The position numbers and the translations under genes are program-made. Shown piece after piece: positions 9,846 to 20,381 of a DNA stretch of 64,000 bases. The stretch's first letter is position 1. Each line of letters starts with the position of its first letter. Location of the stretch: contig NC_133485.1 of NCBI RefSeq assembly GCF_025370935.1, positions 3,257,121 to 3,321,120 of the forward strand, in the 5' to 3' direction. Under the pieces are notes generated by a model, which saw only the letters and a program-made list of their open reading frames with translations, made no database searches and was not told where the DNA came from. Origin of the DNA: Choristoneura fumiferana. Taxonomy: Eukaryota; Arthropoda; Insecta; Lepidoptera; Tortricidae.

Positions 9846-10430
9846 TATGTATTTATTTATTTATTTATTTATTAGCATTAAATTGCACCTAACAATACAA
9901 TTTTACCTATAAGGTGTAGCTAAATATTTACATACATACATAAAGCATTCGTAATACAAATAAACATTTACATCACATGAAGTCATCATTATAAATCAGT
10001 AGTCATGTTTTTAATACAATATATTACTACGGACATATTCAACAAGGTATTTTTTCAAAGCAACCACAAATTTGGAATATGTCAAGGACTTTATTGTGCA
10101 AGACATTATAAGCTTTGGTGCAACAAACCTGGAACCTCTTTGAACCCCGCTGTTCTGGCAACCGACTTGAACATCTAAATAAAATATGTTTTTAATCTAT
10201 CGCTTCTGAAGTTTACCTTTGCAGGACTGAGGATATCGCTTTACAAGTTTACAAAGTTCCATTAATATAACGAAGTCAAAGTTGGTATTTCTAATTTTTT
10301 AAAAGAATTCTGCAAGACACTCGATTTGACTTGATGCCATCCAAATACGCACACATAGTTTATACTCTTTGACTTCTGCGCATCCACCCAAATAGGCAAA
10401 CCATATAGAATGTGGGACTGGAATGTTTAT
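9846..10430 (-). pseudogene. LINE (CR1/Jockey/L2-like) C-terminal relic
   Basis: An (AAATA)n tail on the minus strand (9851-9873) precedes coding remnants in shifting frames: RVQTMCAYLDGI, LEIPTLTS, LYLMELCKLVKRY and GSRFVAPKLIMSCTIKSL. These match the 'C.RAI.......SC..LF..L.ILTL.SLYI.E...FVK' and 'FVAPKLWN.LP' blocks that end many insect LINE reverse transcriptases. There are several stops and frameshifts. Confidence 0.55.
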
Positions 10431-11572
10431 GGTTTATATTTTTGAGTATCTTAAATGTCCGTAGGATGCCGTAATATAATATTATTTCAATTAAATTTTT
10501 GGAAATATAGCTCTATCGCTACTATCGATGTAAATATCATTTATGTTTTTACTCATAAATATGTAATGATTTCTATAAATAGGTATTAATACTCTTTGGT
10601 CATGATCCGTCATGGCGACAAAATACAAAGAGAACTGTCGTTGTCATGACGGTTTCTTTACGGTTTGTGCTAGTGTCTCCCCCTGCGCAGAGCTTTGCCT
10701 AATATGCCCTATTCTTAGATGCCCGTGACGACATCTAGTTAAAAATATTGGTAACAACAGACTTTAAGCTCGTTTGACGACCAACAGCCAGATGTCGCTA
10801 CCTTTACATAGGTAAATAATTAGCGATGCCGAGGACATCTACATCTATTTTATGTAAGTAAATACAGACTGTGGTTGACTTTGATTGCAAGTTGAAGAAT
10901 GTAGATGGCGTAGATTTAAATTTTTCGTTGCTATATAGTGTGGTTAGGAAGAACCATTTAACAAAAGTGTTTATCGATAATTAAATCCAAAATTTTCGTT
11001 CTTACAGGCTTTCTTGTCGATGGCTTATTGCGTTACCTGAGTTTCATCTACACGCATACAATATATATATAAAAAAAATCCGTACAGATGTATGTTTATG
11101 CAAATGTTTCTTTGAACTTTTACATCTCAAAATGCTTCAATCCAATAAGAATATTAGCTAGTTCATATAGAATTTAAAATTTTGCATTCGCCATTTTGAT
11201 AATACCAAAATAAAAAATTCATTTATTCAAAGATCCTTAGTAAAATTAGAGTAAGTTGCAAACGTAACTGTGTGAGTTGAGTAGGAAATAAATATTGTAT
11301 GAAAATAAATGAAATTTTATTAAATAAAATAAATAAATGGCGCAGACACTGGCTCTGCTAACAATTACCTACCTACATAGTGACACTTCATTAAATATTT
11401 AACTTCCCAAGGCCCATCATACAAAATGTTGAAAATGACATCTGATCAAAATTTTGCACGCTGGGTCTTGGACAAATGTTAACTTTCCCTGATTGATATT
11501 AATTTCAAATTCGGATATTAAAGAATTGAACAGTACAATACAATAATAAAATGATCTTTTATTGTAGGTACT
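10431..11572. other. No feature recognised
   Basis: AT-rich DNA. A short imperfect inverted repeat around ACAAAGAGAACTGTCG / TCATGACGGTTTC lies at 10590-10660. I see no supportable gene. Confidence 0.35.
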
Positions 11573-11740
11573 CCACACTCTTTATTGATACAATACACAC
11601 ACAAAAAACAATACAGAAAAACAGGTTAATACATTGAGAATAAATTAATTATGGATAAGGTAAGCAGTAGGCGATCTTAGCGCTTGAAAGCGATCTCTTT
11701 CAGGCAAACCTTGATTTGGTTGAACGTGGGAATTTAGAGG
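11573..11740 (-). mobile_element. Probable LINE 3' UTR fragment
   Basis: 'CTTTATTGATACAATACACAC', 'TTAATACATTGAGAATAAA', 'GGTAAGCAGTAGGCGATCTTAGCGCT' and 'AAGCGATCTCTTTCAGGCAA' match a 3' region often seen in lepidopteran genomes. On the minus strand it would end in AATAAAG. The assignment is from memory only. Confidence 0.4.
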
Positions 11741-12094
11741 CCATTTTCTACTCTGTTCGCTTGTGCGTAAGGGACAGATGCTTTATATCAAAGATGTACT
11801 TGTGTTTGCTTGTGGAATAAGTCCCCTGCGGCAATATGCACTTCCCTTGGGAGACCTCACTGCAATTACACGCACCGTCCCCTGAGGAACTATTCTCTTT
11901 AACAATGGCCTTATTTTTCTCGACGAACATTTCACGTCGTGGGTCAACCGCTATGTTTTTGTAGTGTGTTTGTCTGGCGGGGCTAGTTGTAATGCAACTC
12001 GTTCGCGTATTTCGGTCGTTGGGATTTTAACGCGATCGAGTTCGAGACGTTTGTTACGATAAAATTAAATATGTTTTTCTTCTGAATGTCTTTT

Positions 12095-13304
12095 TAGGGT
12101 TCCGGAGCCAAAATAGCAAAAACGGAACCCTTATAGTTTCGCCATGTCTGTCTATCTGTCCGTCCGTCCGCGGCTTTGCTCAGGAACTATCAATGCTAGA
12201 AAGCTGTAATTTTGCTAGGATATATATGTAAACTATGCCCACAAAATGGTACAATAAAAAACAAAAAAAAATTTTGTGTACCTCCCATAGACGTAGTGTT
12301 TTTTTTCTCATCCAACCCCATAGTGTGGGGTATCGTTGGATAGGTCTTTTAAAACAATTAGGGATTTGGTAAGATGATTTTTCGATTGATTGATTTTTTT
12401 GCGAAATATTCAACTTTAAAGTGCAAATTTTCATTAAAATCGAGCGTACCCCCCCTCTAAAATCTAAAAAAATTTTGGAAAAGTTTGAAAAAATTCAGGA
12501 TGGTAGTAAGTATAAATTAAAATTCAAACTGAAATATAGATGCACAGAAAAACCAGAAAAATAAGACCAGCACTGGGAATCGAACCCAGGTCCTCAGTAT
12601 TCCGTACCGCGTGCTATACCGCTACACCACTGCTGGTCAACGGTACAGACACGAATTTCCCCTATGCACCTTATCTCAGCTTGTTTGTTTCTTATTTAGC
12701 CACTTAAGCAGTGACGCTAGCGACATCTATACCGTAGCCCTCATCGAGAAACTTTCGGCACTCCATTGGAACCAACCGTTCACCCGGACAAGAGATGTCG
12801 TTACTAAGCAATCAAATTAAGATTGATTTTTTTTGGAATCTTTTTGTATTTTTTTAATTTAAATTCCAAATTTTTACTTTTACGGTCATCCCGTAAAACC
12901 TAAATTGAAAATACAAACTGAAATATAAATGCACAGAAAAACCAGAATATTAAGACCCCAGATTCCCAGTGCTGGTCTTATTTTTCTGGTTTTTCTGTGC
13001 ATCTATATAAATTTCAGTTTGTATTTTCAATTTATGTTTTACGGGATGACCGTAAAATTAAAAATTCTGAATTGAAATAAAAAAAATACAAATAGATTAA
13101 AAAAAAACAATGTTAATTGGTAGTAAGTATATAAAACTTTAAAGGAAAACTATAACGGCTAAGTTTGCTTGGGAATTATTAGTAGTTTTACTCTTAAATA
13201 GCAGCCTAAAGAATTAAATATACCTAAACTTGGAAGATTCCGTATAAAATACGATTCCTTAGAAAAATATTACTTAAGTTTTTCGTTATGGCTACGGAAC
13301 CCTA
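12095..13304. mobile_element. TIR repeat 'TAGGGTTCCG', split by a retroposon
   Basis: The ends are inverted copies: TAGGGTTCCGGAGCCAAAAT at the left and, reversed, TAGGGTTCCGTAGCC at the right. Removing the 12515-13118 insertion leaves about 600 bp. Interior landmarks are the 'CTGTCTATCTGTCCGTCCGTCC' run and 'CAACCCCATAGTGTGGGGTATCG'. Related fragments occur at 41755-41945 (minus), 54476-54600 and 58255-58345. A further degenerate match, not listed, is near 29796-29870. Confidence 0.6.
12515..13118 (-). mobile_element. tRNA-like retroposon with inverted tail, 13-bp TSD
   Basis: The insertion is flanked by GGTAGTAAGTATA at 12502-12514 and 13119-13131. On the minus strand it reads tail, body, then a tRNA-like segment (about 12566-12637) with 'GGTGTAGCGGTATAGCACGC' (A-box region), 'GGGTTCGATTCCC' (B box) and matching 'CCAGCAG...TGCTGG' ends. 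The 3' end is 'TTTTTCTGTGCATCTATATT'. A second tail copy in opposite orientation (about 12965-13105) forms a large palindrome centred near 12962. The long target duplication suggests LINE-type target-primed insertion, and the inverted piece resembles twin-priming products. Confidence 0.7.
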
Positions 13305-13344
13305 TTTTGGGCGTGTCCGACACGCTCTTGGCCGGTTTTTTTGT

Positions 13345-13500
13345 TGACTGTACTTGCATTGTCATCCTAACTACATCATTTCCGTACCAAATTTCAAGTC
13401 AATCGAACCCTGGTAGTGGGTCAGATTCAACTTGCAAGTACATACATACATACCTACATACATTGAAAGTCAAATAAAGGCTTGTAAAAACACACATACA
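13345..13500 (+). mobile_element. Dispersed repeat family X, fragment
   Basis: 'GTTGACTGTACTTGCATTGTC', 'CCGTACCAAATTTCAAGTCA' and 'AAATAAAGGCTTGTAAAA' match 15925-16275 and 56045-56370. A CATACATACATAC run is present. It is probably a LINE 3' UTR, but no coding part was found. Confidence 0.5.
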
Positions 13501-13530
13501 TAATTATACATTAGGGACTTTAACAAATCA

Positions 13531-13922
13531 AGCAAAAGTTAACCCGAACAGTAATTTTATACAATCACAAAGGGCCTGCAGTAAAAGTTTCCCTGAACAG
13601 TTACTTTATACAATCACAAAGGGCCTGCAGTAAAAGTTAACCCGAACAGTAATTTTATACAATCACAAAGGGCCTGCAATAAAAGTTTACCTGAACAGTT
13701 ACTTTATACAATCACAAAGGGCCTGCAGTAAAAGTTAACCTGAACAGTTACTTTATACAATCACAAAGGGCCTGCAGTAAAAGTTAACCCGAACAGTAAT
13801 TTTATACAATCACAAAGGGCCTGCAATAAACGTTTACCTGAACAGTTACTTTATACAATCACAAAGGGCCTGCAGTAAAACTTAACCTGAACAGTTACTT
13901 TATACAATCACAAAGGGCCTGC
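13531..13922 (+). repeat. 49-bp satellite, 8 copies, 147-bp higher-order unit
   Basis: Eight exact-length 49-bp monomers run from 13531 to 13922, each ending CAATCACAAAGGGCCTGC. Three variants alternate: A (GTTAACCCGAACAGTAATT), B (GTTTACCTGAACAGTTAC) and C (GTTAACCTGAACAGTTAC). Copies 3-5 (A-B-C) and 6-8 (A-B-C) are two 147-bp blocks differing at only two positions. Copies 1-2 are A and a B-like variant. Confidence 0.95.
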
Positions 13923-14116
13923 TGAGTAAACGCACATCTATTTACCTCCGGCCTTATTTCAACTGCTGAGCTTCGGAAAATGAGTTTTCCTGCCGACTCG
14001 TAGCTGGAGACCTCGATTTAGATTGGTTTCACTGGTTTCATGTTTAACTACTGTTTTGAATTCATAATATAATGTGAGCATTCAGATCCCTGGATCTTAA
14101 AATTGGTAAATGAGTA

Positions 14117-14235
14117 TCGACGCTTGAAAAGAGAAATTGACTAAGCGACATTTTTTTTAAATAGTGAATGGAATCAGTAAAATTTATTGATCTTAAAAAA
14201 ATGTCGCTTAGTCAATTTCTCCTTTCAAGCGCCGG
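14117..14235. mobile_element. Stem-loop MITE with TA duplication
   Basis: The left arm TCGACGCTTGAAAAGAGAAA continues through ATTGACTAAGCGACATTTTT and pairs with the right arm ending CTCCTTTCAAGCGCCGG. TA flanks both ends (14115-14116 and 14236-14237). About 45 bp of stem, Tc1/mariner-like by target duplication. Confidence 0.7.
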
Positions 14236-14261
14236 TATGATGTGGCCCGCTTAGAATTATC

Positions 14262-14395
14262 CTACTAATTTTTATAAATGCAAAAGTACTTGTACTATTA
14301 TCTCTTCTATGGCGAAAGTTTGTATCTGTATGTTATGGTTGTTATTTTTTTACGCTAAAACGGCTCAACGGATTTAAGATGATGATGTTCTACTC
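14262..14395 (-). mobile_element. Fragment of the TTTATAATATTAG short element
   Basis: The minus strand ends 'TTTTGCATTTATAAAAATTAGTAGG' and includes 'AAATCCGTTGAGCCGTTTTAGCG'. The 5' part is lost. Confidence 0.5.
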
Positions 14396-14462
14396 CGTCA
14401 ATTGAAATCTTAGCAGTAAGAATTTTTTCCAAATTTCCTTTCTTTCTTTTTTCAAATCATAT

Positions 14463-15725
14463 TTATGATCATGGGACATTGTTGACACCAATTGACCTAG
14501 TCCCAAACTAAGCAAAGCTTGTTTTATGGGTACTAGACAACTGATAAACGGGAACACCCAAATACTCCGAAATATTTAATTCCGAATTTGCTAATTTCGA
14601 TTTTCAAAACTCCGATTGTCACAATTGCTAAGACATATAATTACGATTACTTAAAAACACGAAATTTATTTTTCCGCATTTCAAAATATCGATTTTTTAA
14701 ATATCCGATTTTTAAAACTCCGAAGAATGAAAAACATGAAATGTTATTGGCCCGAAGTACAGAATTCCGATTATTAAATTTTCGAAATGACATCGCTAAT
14801 TCGGAAATATGACATTCGGCAAAATAATCTTCGTGGTTTTAATAATCGGAATCTTGAATTTCGAACCTCGAATTGATATCAATCAATTTAGGTAAATTAA
14901 TCCGCATAGGTTAGGTTAGGTTAGAATTGCGTCAAGGCGCGAAGCACCTTAACCGCGCGGAATAGGAGCTCCGCGAAGCGGAGCTCCGTCGACCTTGGGT
15001 CACATTGCTCAAAATGAATAACAGCTACTACTTTTTAGACCAATCTAACTTACACAGCTTACTTTCAGAAGTTGGGTAAGTTATTGATGTTGACTTTTAA
15101 CTGATATTAATATATTTATGTAGTAAGTAAGCTTGTTATAAAACATTATACAAAAAAAACAACTTAAACCTATACCTACAAACTAAGGCTTAATCATCTA
15201 AACTATAAACTAAGCTATACTACACTAGCTAAAGTCATCCGCAGTTAGCAGTCCGTAGTAAAGTTATTGATCGGTGTAATGATATTCGGAATTTTGAAAA
15301 TCGATATTTCAGTAATCGGAATTCGTATTTTTGACATTTCGGATTATTATTGAGTTGGACTTCTTATTGTTCGGTGTATTAAAATTCGGAATTATGAAAA
15401 TCGTAATTTTAAACCTTAGATATTTTCAATTTTCGGATTTATGAAGAATCGGAATAGTATATGAAGTTTTAAAACATTCGGAATTATAAAAGTCGGTATT
15501 TTGAAGTTCGTGATTCTGTCTTTCGGAATTTAGTTTTTCGTATTTATGTAGTGTAGCCCTGATAAACATACTTATATAGATAAATACATACTTAAGTACA
15601 TATTACACATCCAAGACCCGAGAACATTCGTAAGAATCATACAAATACTTATCTGCTCCGGTCGGGGAGCGAACCCGGGACCTCAAGCTTAATTAAGCTC
15701 AAGCGGGAGCACAATGCTTCACTTT
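14463..15725 (-). mobile_element. tRNA-headed SINE interrupted by element B
   Basis: The two parts (14463-14549 and 15568-15725) make one minus-strand SINE like that at 39715-39965. The head is at the right, with the B-box motif GGTTCGCTCCC in reverse, then the tail '...GGGACTAGGTCAATTGGTGTC'. Deleting 14550-15567 restores an uninterrupted SINE, which proves the inner element is an insertion. Confidence 0.75.
14550..15559. mobile_element. Foldback-type element B with TTAGG core, 8-bp TSD
   Basis: The element is flanked by TGATAAAC at 14542-14549 and 15560-15567. Ends are GGGAACACCCAAATACTCCG and, in reverse complement, GGGCTACACTACATAAATAC. The left arm (to about 14770) is an AT-rich run with a CCGA-type word roughly every 10-25 bases (TCCGAAATA, TTCCGAATTT, CTCCGATT, ATCCGATTTT). 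The right arm (15275-15545) has the same word inverted (TTCGGAATTTT, ATCGGAATT, TTTCGGATT). The core has TAGGTTAGGTTAGGTTAGAA at 14907-14926, then a perfect 10-bp stem GGAGCTCCGC (14965-14987). No protein is encoded. The superfamily is not recognised. Confidence 0.8.
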
Positions 15726-15924
15726 GGATCACTTGTGAAATAAAAGATTACAACACAATCCATCCTTTAGGCTGCAGTCAGATAATTAGGGTTCGCAAAG
15801 CGGCAACAAATGTAATTTTTGCTCTAAAAGCAGTGAAAATGAAATAAGGAATTCGAGCAAAATGGATTTACGACGACACTCTCGTTGGTGAAGGGCGAAC
15901 CGATAAATATACGGTGACCATTAT

Positions 15925-16275
15925 TTCCCATTATGGGAAAACTTGTAAAAATGTCCGTTTTAATCCTGAAAATAAGTTTATTGTAAAAATTTTGCTTTTG
16001 AATACAAGCTTTTTTGGTGACTGTACTTTTTGTTAAATGTATTTGTATTGTCACCATTAACCATTGAAGAGTTCCATCCTGTGGAGACGATCCTGGCCAG
16101 ACTACCATGATGTCACTACCAGTTTATTATATTGTCACGCAATTTAAATAAGTATACCAAATTTAAAGTCAATCCAACTACTGGAAGTTGGTCGAATTCA
16201 ACTTGAAAGTTTTGGTTACAGACAGACAGACAACGAGACAGGTGAAACTAAATAAAAGCTTGTACAATCTCAACA
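15925..16275 (+). mobile_element. Dispersed repeat family X
   Basis: It shares 'GGAGACGATCCTGGCC', 'AAGTATACCAAATTTAAAGTC', 'ACTACTGGAAGTTGGTC' and 'GAAACTAAATAAAAGCTTGTA' with 56045-56370, in the same order over more than 300 bp. A CAGACAGACA run precedes the end. Confidence 0.65.
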
Positions 16276-16325
16276 GTTTAGTATGTAACATCGGCTTTTT
16301 CAGGGTTGTCAATCAGTGCACTGTA

Positions 16326-17269
16326 CGAGGGGTGGCTGAAAAGTTCCAAGCCTAAGGTAATTTGAGGTTGCACATATGTGTTAGCGGTACTGGGGGCCTA
16401 CCATGACCTTTTCATAAACGATCCAAACGCAGAGCAGTTCAATTTAGGCACCTAAACTGAATCGTCGAAATTGGTACCACGACGTTTATTTCTCAGAGCT
16501 GAGTCTCTGGTTTACAAGTGAATGAAAGACCGATATTGTCTCTGGTCCGAAACTGAAACGCGAAGTCGCGAAAGGGATGCCGCTATATGCAAACCAAATA
16601 TTGTATACTAAAACCTCTTTATTTTGGAAAACCATAACTCTATGTCATTCCGTGTTCTTAGCAACCGTTGTGTTGATTACAAACAAAATATTTACGCTGT
16701 CACTTATCCACGAGTCTCTTTTCTTTTTGTCACTGAAAAATTAGTTTTATCAATGAGGAGTTAAGAAGCACAATGTCGTTAGTACCTATGAAAAGTTATA
16801 AAACTTGAATAAAAGTTTAAAAGTTCTTGAAATTTAAAAATATTTCAAGTAAAACACTAAAAATTTCAAAAGAATTGACAGAATATTTCATACTGAATCG
16901 CTAAATTTACAAGTTAAGCGTCATAGTACGAAAACCGCTTGAAGTGAGTCAATGAAAATGTCTGTATCGCTGTCGCTGAACCGTACTTGAACTGAATCGC
17001 AAAAGTAACGTCGTAGTACGAAATAGCGATGCAGTTCAGTTTAGAGCCTAAACTGAATCTGTATTAAGAGAGCGTGGTAGGCCCCCTGGCCACTAAATAG
17101 ACCATTTAAAAAGTAAATAATGAAAAGAAAAAAAAATGTGTTTCTTTTATTACATCTCGAGATATCAGACGATAAAGCGGTCATTATGTGTGAATTATCA
17201 ACGCATATCACAAAAATTGAGTCATTAAGTTCCACACAAAAAGGCTTAGAACTTTTCAGCCGCCCCTCG
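16326..17269. mobile_element. Non-autonomous mariner element
   Basis: The TIRs are CGAGGGGTGGCTGAAAAGTT at the left and, reversed, CGAGGGGCGGCTGAAAAGTT at the right, both bordered by TA (16324-16325, 17270-17271). This terminus is typical of a mariner subfamily. Only about 65 bp of left end and 180 bp of right end remain around a nested element, and no transposase frame survives. Confidence 0.85.
16392..17086. mobile_element. Element nested in the mariner, TIR GGGGGCCTACCA
   Basis: Inverted GGGGGCCTACCA termini lie at 16392 and 17086. Near both ends is the inverted motif pair 'CCTAAACTGAATC', and 'GTCGTAGTACGAAA' appears inside. About 695 bp, no coding frame. Target duplication not resolved. 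Confidence 0.55.
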
Positions 17270-17589
17270 TAAAACAAATAGAGTACCTACATAAGTTATT
17301 TGAGGTAGGTACGAGCCATTTTTAGGGTTATGCAGTCGAAACGACAAAACGAAACCTTTAATGGATCGTCAGTCCTTCCGTCTGTATGTCACAGGCACTT
17401 TACTCAAAGACTACAAGAAGTAATCGACGTAATATTAATGAAATTAGCAACATAGGTTGAGATGGCCGCTACTCAGTTTGGGTGTTAAATAATAAAAATA
17501 TTTTTTTAGGAGGGGCACTCCATACATATCAGAAACAAAAAAAAGCGCAAAAATAAACGTATGGCACATATTTCTACAAGTCTTTTAAA

Positions 17590-17790
17590 AACATTGGTTT
17601 AGTTCGAAACGCGTCAGCACTGGTGGTGTGATAGTTGGATTCATGTGTGATACTGCAGCGTGAAGGTGGAGGAGCTCCATGAGCACACATCTGTAACTAT
17701 CATAAGATCCCGAGTGAGCAAAGTAACCAAATTTTATTAAAATTGGTACAAACAACCACCCAAGGTTTCGCGTTTGTAATATTAGCACCT
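17590..17790 (-). mobile_element. TIR family Y fragment
   Basis: The minus strand carries 'TTGCTCACTCGGGATCTTATGATAG', 'GAGCTCCTCCACCTTCACGCTG' and 'GTTTCGAACTAAACC', the order seen at 61704-61957. Terminal repeats are incomplete. 17272-17589 shows nothing further. Confidence 0.45.
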
Positions 17791-17959
17791 AGGATATTAC
17801 GTGCCTCCTTCAGTCGGTGAAGCTGTTAGCCAACGTCTTGGTAGTACCGCTTAACCAACTACATTATCATACCGTAAGTCAATGAACTGACAGTGAATTG
17901 TATTTTTTAATTAATGATACATACAGTATTTAGACGGTAGTAATGTGATATTTGATATT

Positions 17960-18426
17960 TCGGCGGCCGATCGTACAATCCGCCAGATCATGAAATTCCT
18001 AGGCATATCGTGAAATGGCGCCATTTCATGATAGGTATGCCTAAAAGTTGGCCAGGCATATCGCACGATGTGCCTGAAAAACAGTACGGCAGATCGATTA
18101 GAGCAACGCATTCGTCGATATTCCTAGCTCTATACCGGGCACATCGTGATATATATGCCGAAAAAAAGAAAAAATTAGGTACGACGAGCGAAGCGAAGAG
18201 TTCTTAGTATGAATTGGGACCACTATGCACGAGCCGAGCGAGCGAAGTCAGCGTGCCGCGGCAGCGGCCGGCGAAGTGCCAGGACCGATATGGCGTCGTT
18301 TCATGATACGCCTAGGAATTTCATGATCTGCCTAAACGTCACTAGGCAAATCGTTAAATGGCGAGTTTTTAACGATATGGGGAATCGGAATTTCGTGATC
18401 TAGCGGATTTTACGATCGGCCGCCGA
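17960..18426. mobile_element. Foldback-type element E with GC-rich core
   Basis: The TIRs read TCGGCGGCCGATCGTACAAT and, reversed, TCGGCGGCCGATCGTAAAAT, and stay similar through AGATCA(T/C)GAAATTCC. Both arms repeat the words ATTTCATGAT and TGCCTAGG or their complements every 20-30 bases, including the palindrome at about 18010-18031 (GTGAAATGGCGCCATTTCAT). The core (18180-18280) holds GAGCGAAGCGAAG and GAGCCGAGCGAGCGAAG. Long frames across it follow from the CG-rich palindromes and are not taken as genes. Confidence 0.6.
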
Positions 18427-19049
18427 CAGATATACAAATATTGAAGGTAGATTTACCCTGTTTATGATTTTAGTATTAAAAGGTAGTTGTGAATCAATGT
18501 ATGTTTTGTCTTGGAGTAAACGTTCAGCTGTTAACACGTATTTCATTTCCTCTAGTGCTATCGGGATCCCTATTGCCTAGATTGTTCACGAACTTGTATC
18601 ATGGTCATCCTACCGAAAGGGCAATTTTTATCATTTCGTGGCGGAAAAAAATTACTCTCATCATTTATTTCGCTCAAATCAAAGTGATATCCGATTGTCT
18701 TCATGTTCTTTTCTCGTTCCCGGTGTCTCGCCTCGGTTGCTTTCGTTGGGGCGGTAAAGCAAATACGACGTGAAACATACTAAGTATATTATTTATTTTT
18801 CCTTGTATGAGTTCTTAAACGATGCTACACCGCATGAATAAATAAACGTTATTACCTACTTGTTTTTGTTCACAGTACGTTTCAACGAAATCTATGATTT
18901 TATAAAACAAATCGTTTTTCAGCTTCGCCTAAAGAGTTTCCAACCCGCGTCTTCTGGCTACGCGCATCGAGTGTGCTATGACCAATTTAATTATGACTAT
19001 AGTTTTTTTTATATGAAAATCAGGGTTCTTATTTTGGAAGTTCACACAT
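18427..19049. other. No feature recognised
   Basis: Open frames of 94-99 codons cross this stretch, but they show no domain and the second ends in the LINE relic that follows. Confidence 0.35.
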
Positions 19050-19163
19050 TCGACATCGTGAGAATTGCGGGCAACCGGTGGATGCAAGTGGCGAGTTGTC
19101 GTTCATTGTGGCGTTCTAAGGGGGAGGCCTTTGTTCAGCAGTGGACGTCTTGCGGCTGATGAT
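19050..19163 (+). pseudogene. RTE-type LINE C-terminal relic
   Basis: The frame encodes RIAGNRWMQVASCRSLWRSK followed by GEAFVQQWTSCG and a stop, then (GAT)4 at the 3' end. This is the conserved RTE reverse transcriptase C-terminus. The copy is 5'-truncated. Confidence 0.7.
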
Positions 19164-19255
19164 GATGATGATGCGGGAAATTGGGACATCCACTATCAGT
19201 AGGTATTTTTAGCATATTCTGAAAACTACAAAAAACCACGATAACACAATATTAT

Positions 19256-19445
19256 TATTAACTATCCGTTACCCGCGACTCCGTCCGCGCAGAATTTGTT
19301 TATCGCTATTCCGCGGGAACTTCTCCGGGACTCAAACTATGTGTATACCGAATTTCATCTAAATCGGTCCAGTGGTTTAGACGTGATGAAGTAACAAATA
19401 TACATACATCTTCACAAAATTTCACATTTATAATATTAGTAGGAT
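19256..19445 (+). mobile_element. Short element ending CACATTTATAATATTAGTAGGAT
   Basis: 'CCGTTACCCGCGACTCCGTC', 'CCGAATTTCATCTAAATCGG' and 'TTTAGACGTGATGAAGTAAC' give a close match to the copy at 3601-3825. Confidence 0.65.
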
Positions 19446-20381
19446 TTATCTTGCTGTCTCAACAAGCTTACTGATGCAGATAAATACGAACTTATCCGAC
19501 AAAATACAGTAGATTGTACAACAAGAGCATAAAACGAGCCATTTTACCCGAGACGTTCATATATAGGATGGATAGACACGTCGAGGGAAAAATGGGTTTA
19601 ATGCTAGAGTTTTACACTCTGCTTTTTACTTCGATTGAGAGGAAATTAAACAGCAACAGTGGAAACAATTGTTCAGTTACTAGGTACTTTTTATTTTTCA
19701 TGCATTGCTATATAATTATACATTTTTAGTTTTATTGATTTATTTAGATTCTTTTGATTCATTTTAAGTTTTACATCAAATTTGCTGTACCGATTCAGTT
19801 TATTACAACACTCATTGGGCCCTGCAAGTCATAATACCATTCGCAAACAAAAAATTATTTAAAAAAATATATAGAAACTTTTTTGTTTGTGGCTATTGAC
19901 ACCTGATTACCTTGATCTTAGACAAAGATTTTACTTTATGTACTAGAGCATAAACAGTTATTTTATGCCGCCCAGATCCAGCATAAGCACGAACTATACG
20001 AGCACAATAAGTGAAAAACATGATTCACTAGATCTGTAACTATTCGAAAGCAAAACGATATACACTTCAGTTAATTGATGTATCTGAGTGCGGCAGTAAG
20101 CCGTTAAAGAAAGTAATTAAATTAGAAGCCGAAAGTTCCTACAACTGGTTTCCTTGAATCAAGAACAAAACATTAGTTTTCTTTCGTTTTTCAGTAAGAA
20201 CTTTGCTAATTGACTCGGGAATAAATTTCAGGGCAGGATTAAGTTCTAGCGAAAGCGGCAGTGGAAAAGCTCCTCTAGAGCGAGCTTTTACTGAACAATT
20301 TTCGACTTTAGCTTTTGTTGTTTGGTGCGAGTATAAAGTTTTAGGTTAAGTTACAATATATTTAGCTATAATTTTCCAATC
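19446..20381. other. No feature recognised
   Basis: AT-rich DNA without a supportable gene, MITE or LINE relic. Confidence 0.35.

Noticed and set aside
12566..12637. tRNA gene candidates at 12566-12637, 28443-28515, 39715-39790 and 50406-50477
   Set aside because: A and B boxes are present, but anticodon arms are not canonical and each is part of a dispersed retroposon or SINE.
13531..13922. CRISPR-like array
   Set aside because: Repeats are contiguous 49-mers without unique spacers, in a eukaryotic genome; it is a satellite.
18010..18403. Frames of 64-66 codons in a CG-rich palindromic stretch
   Set aside because: They come from the low stop density of GC-rich inverted words within element E.
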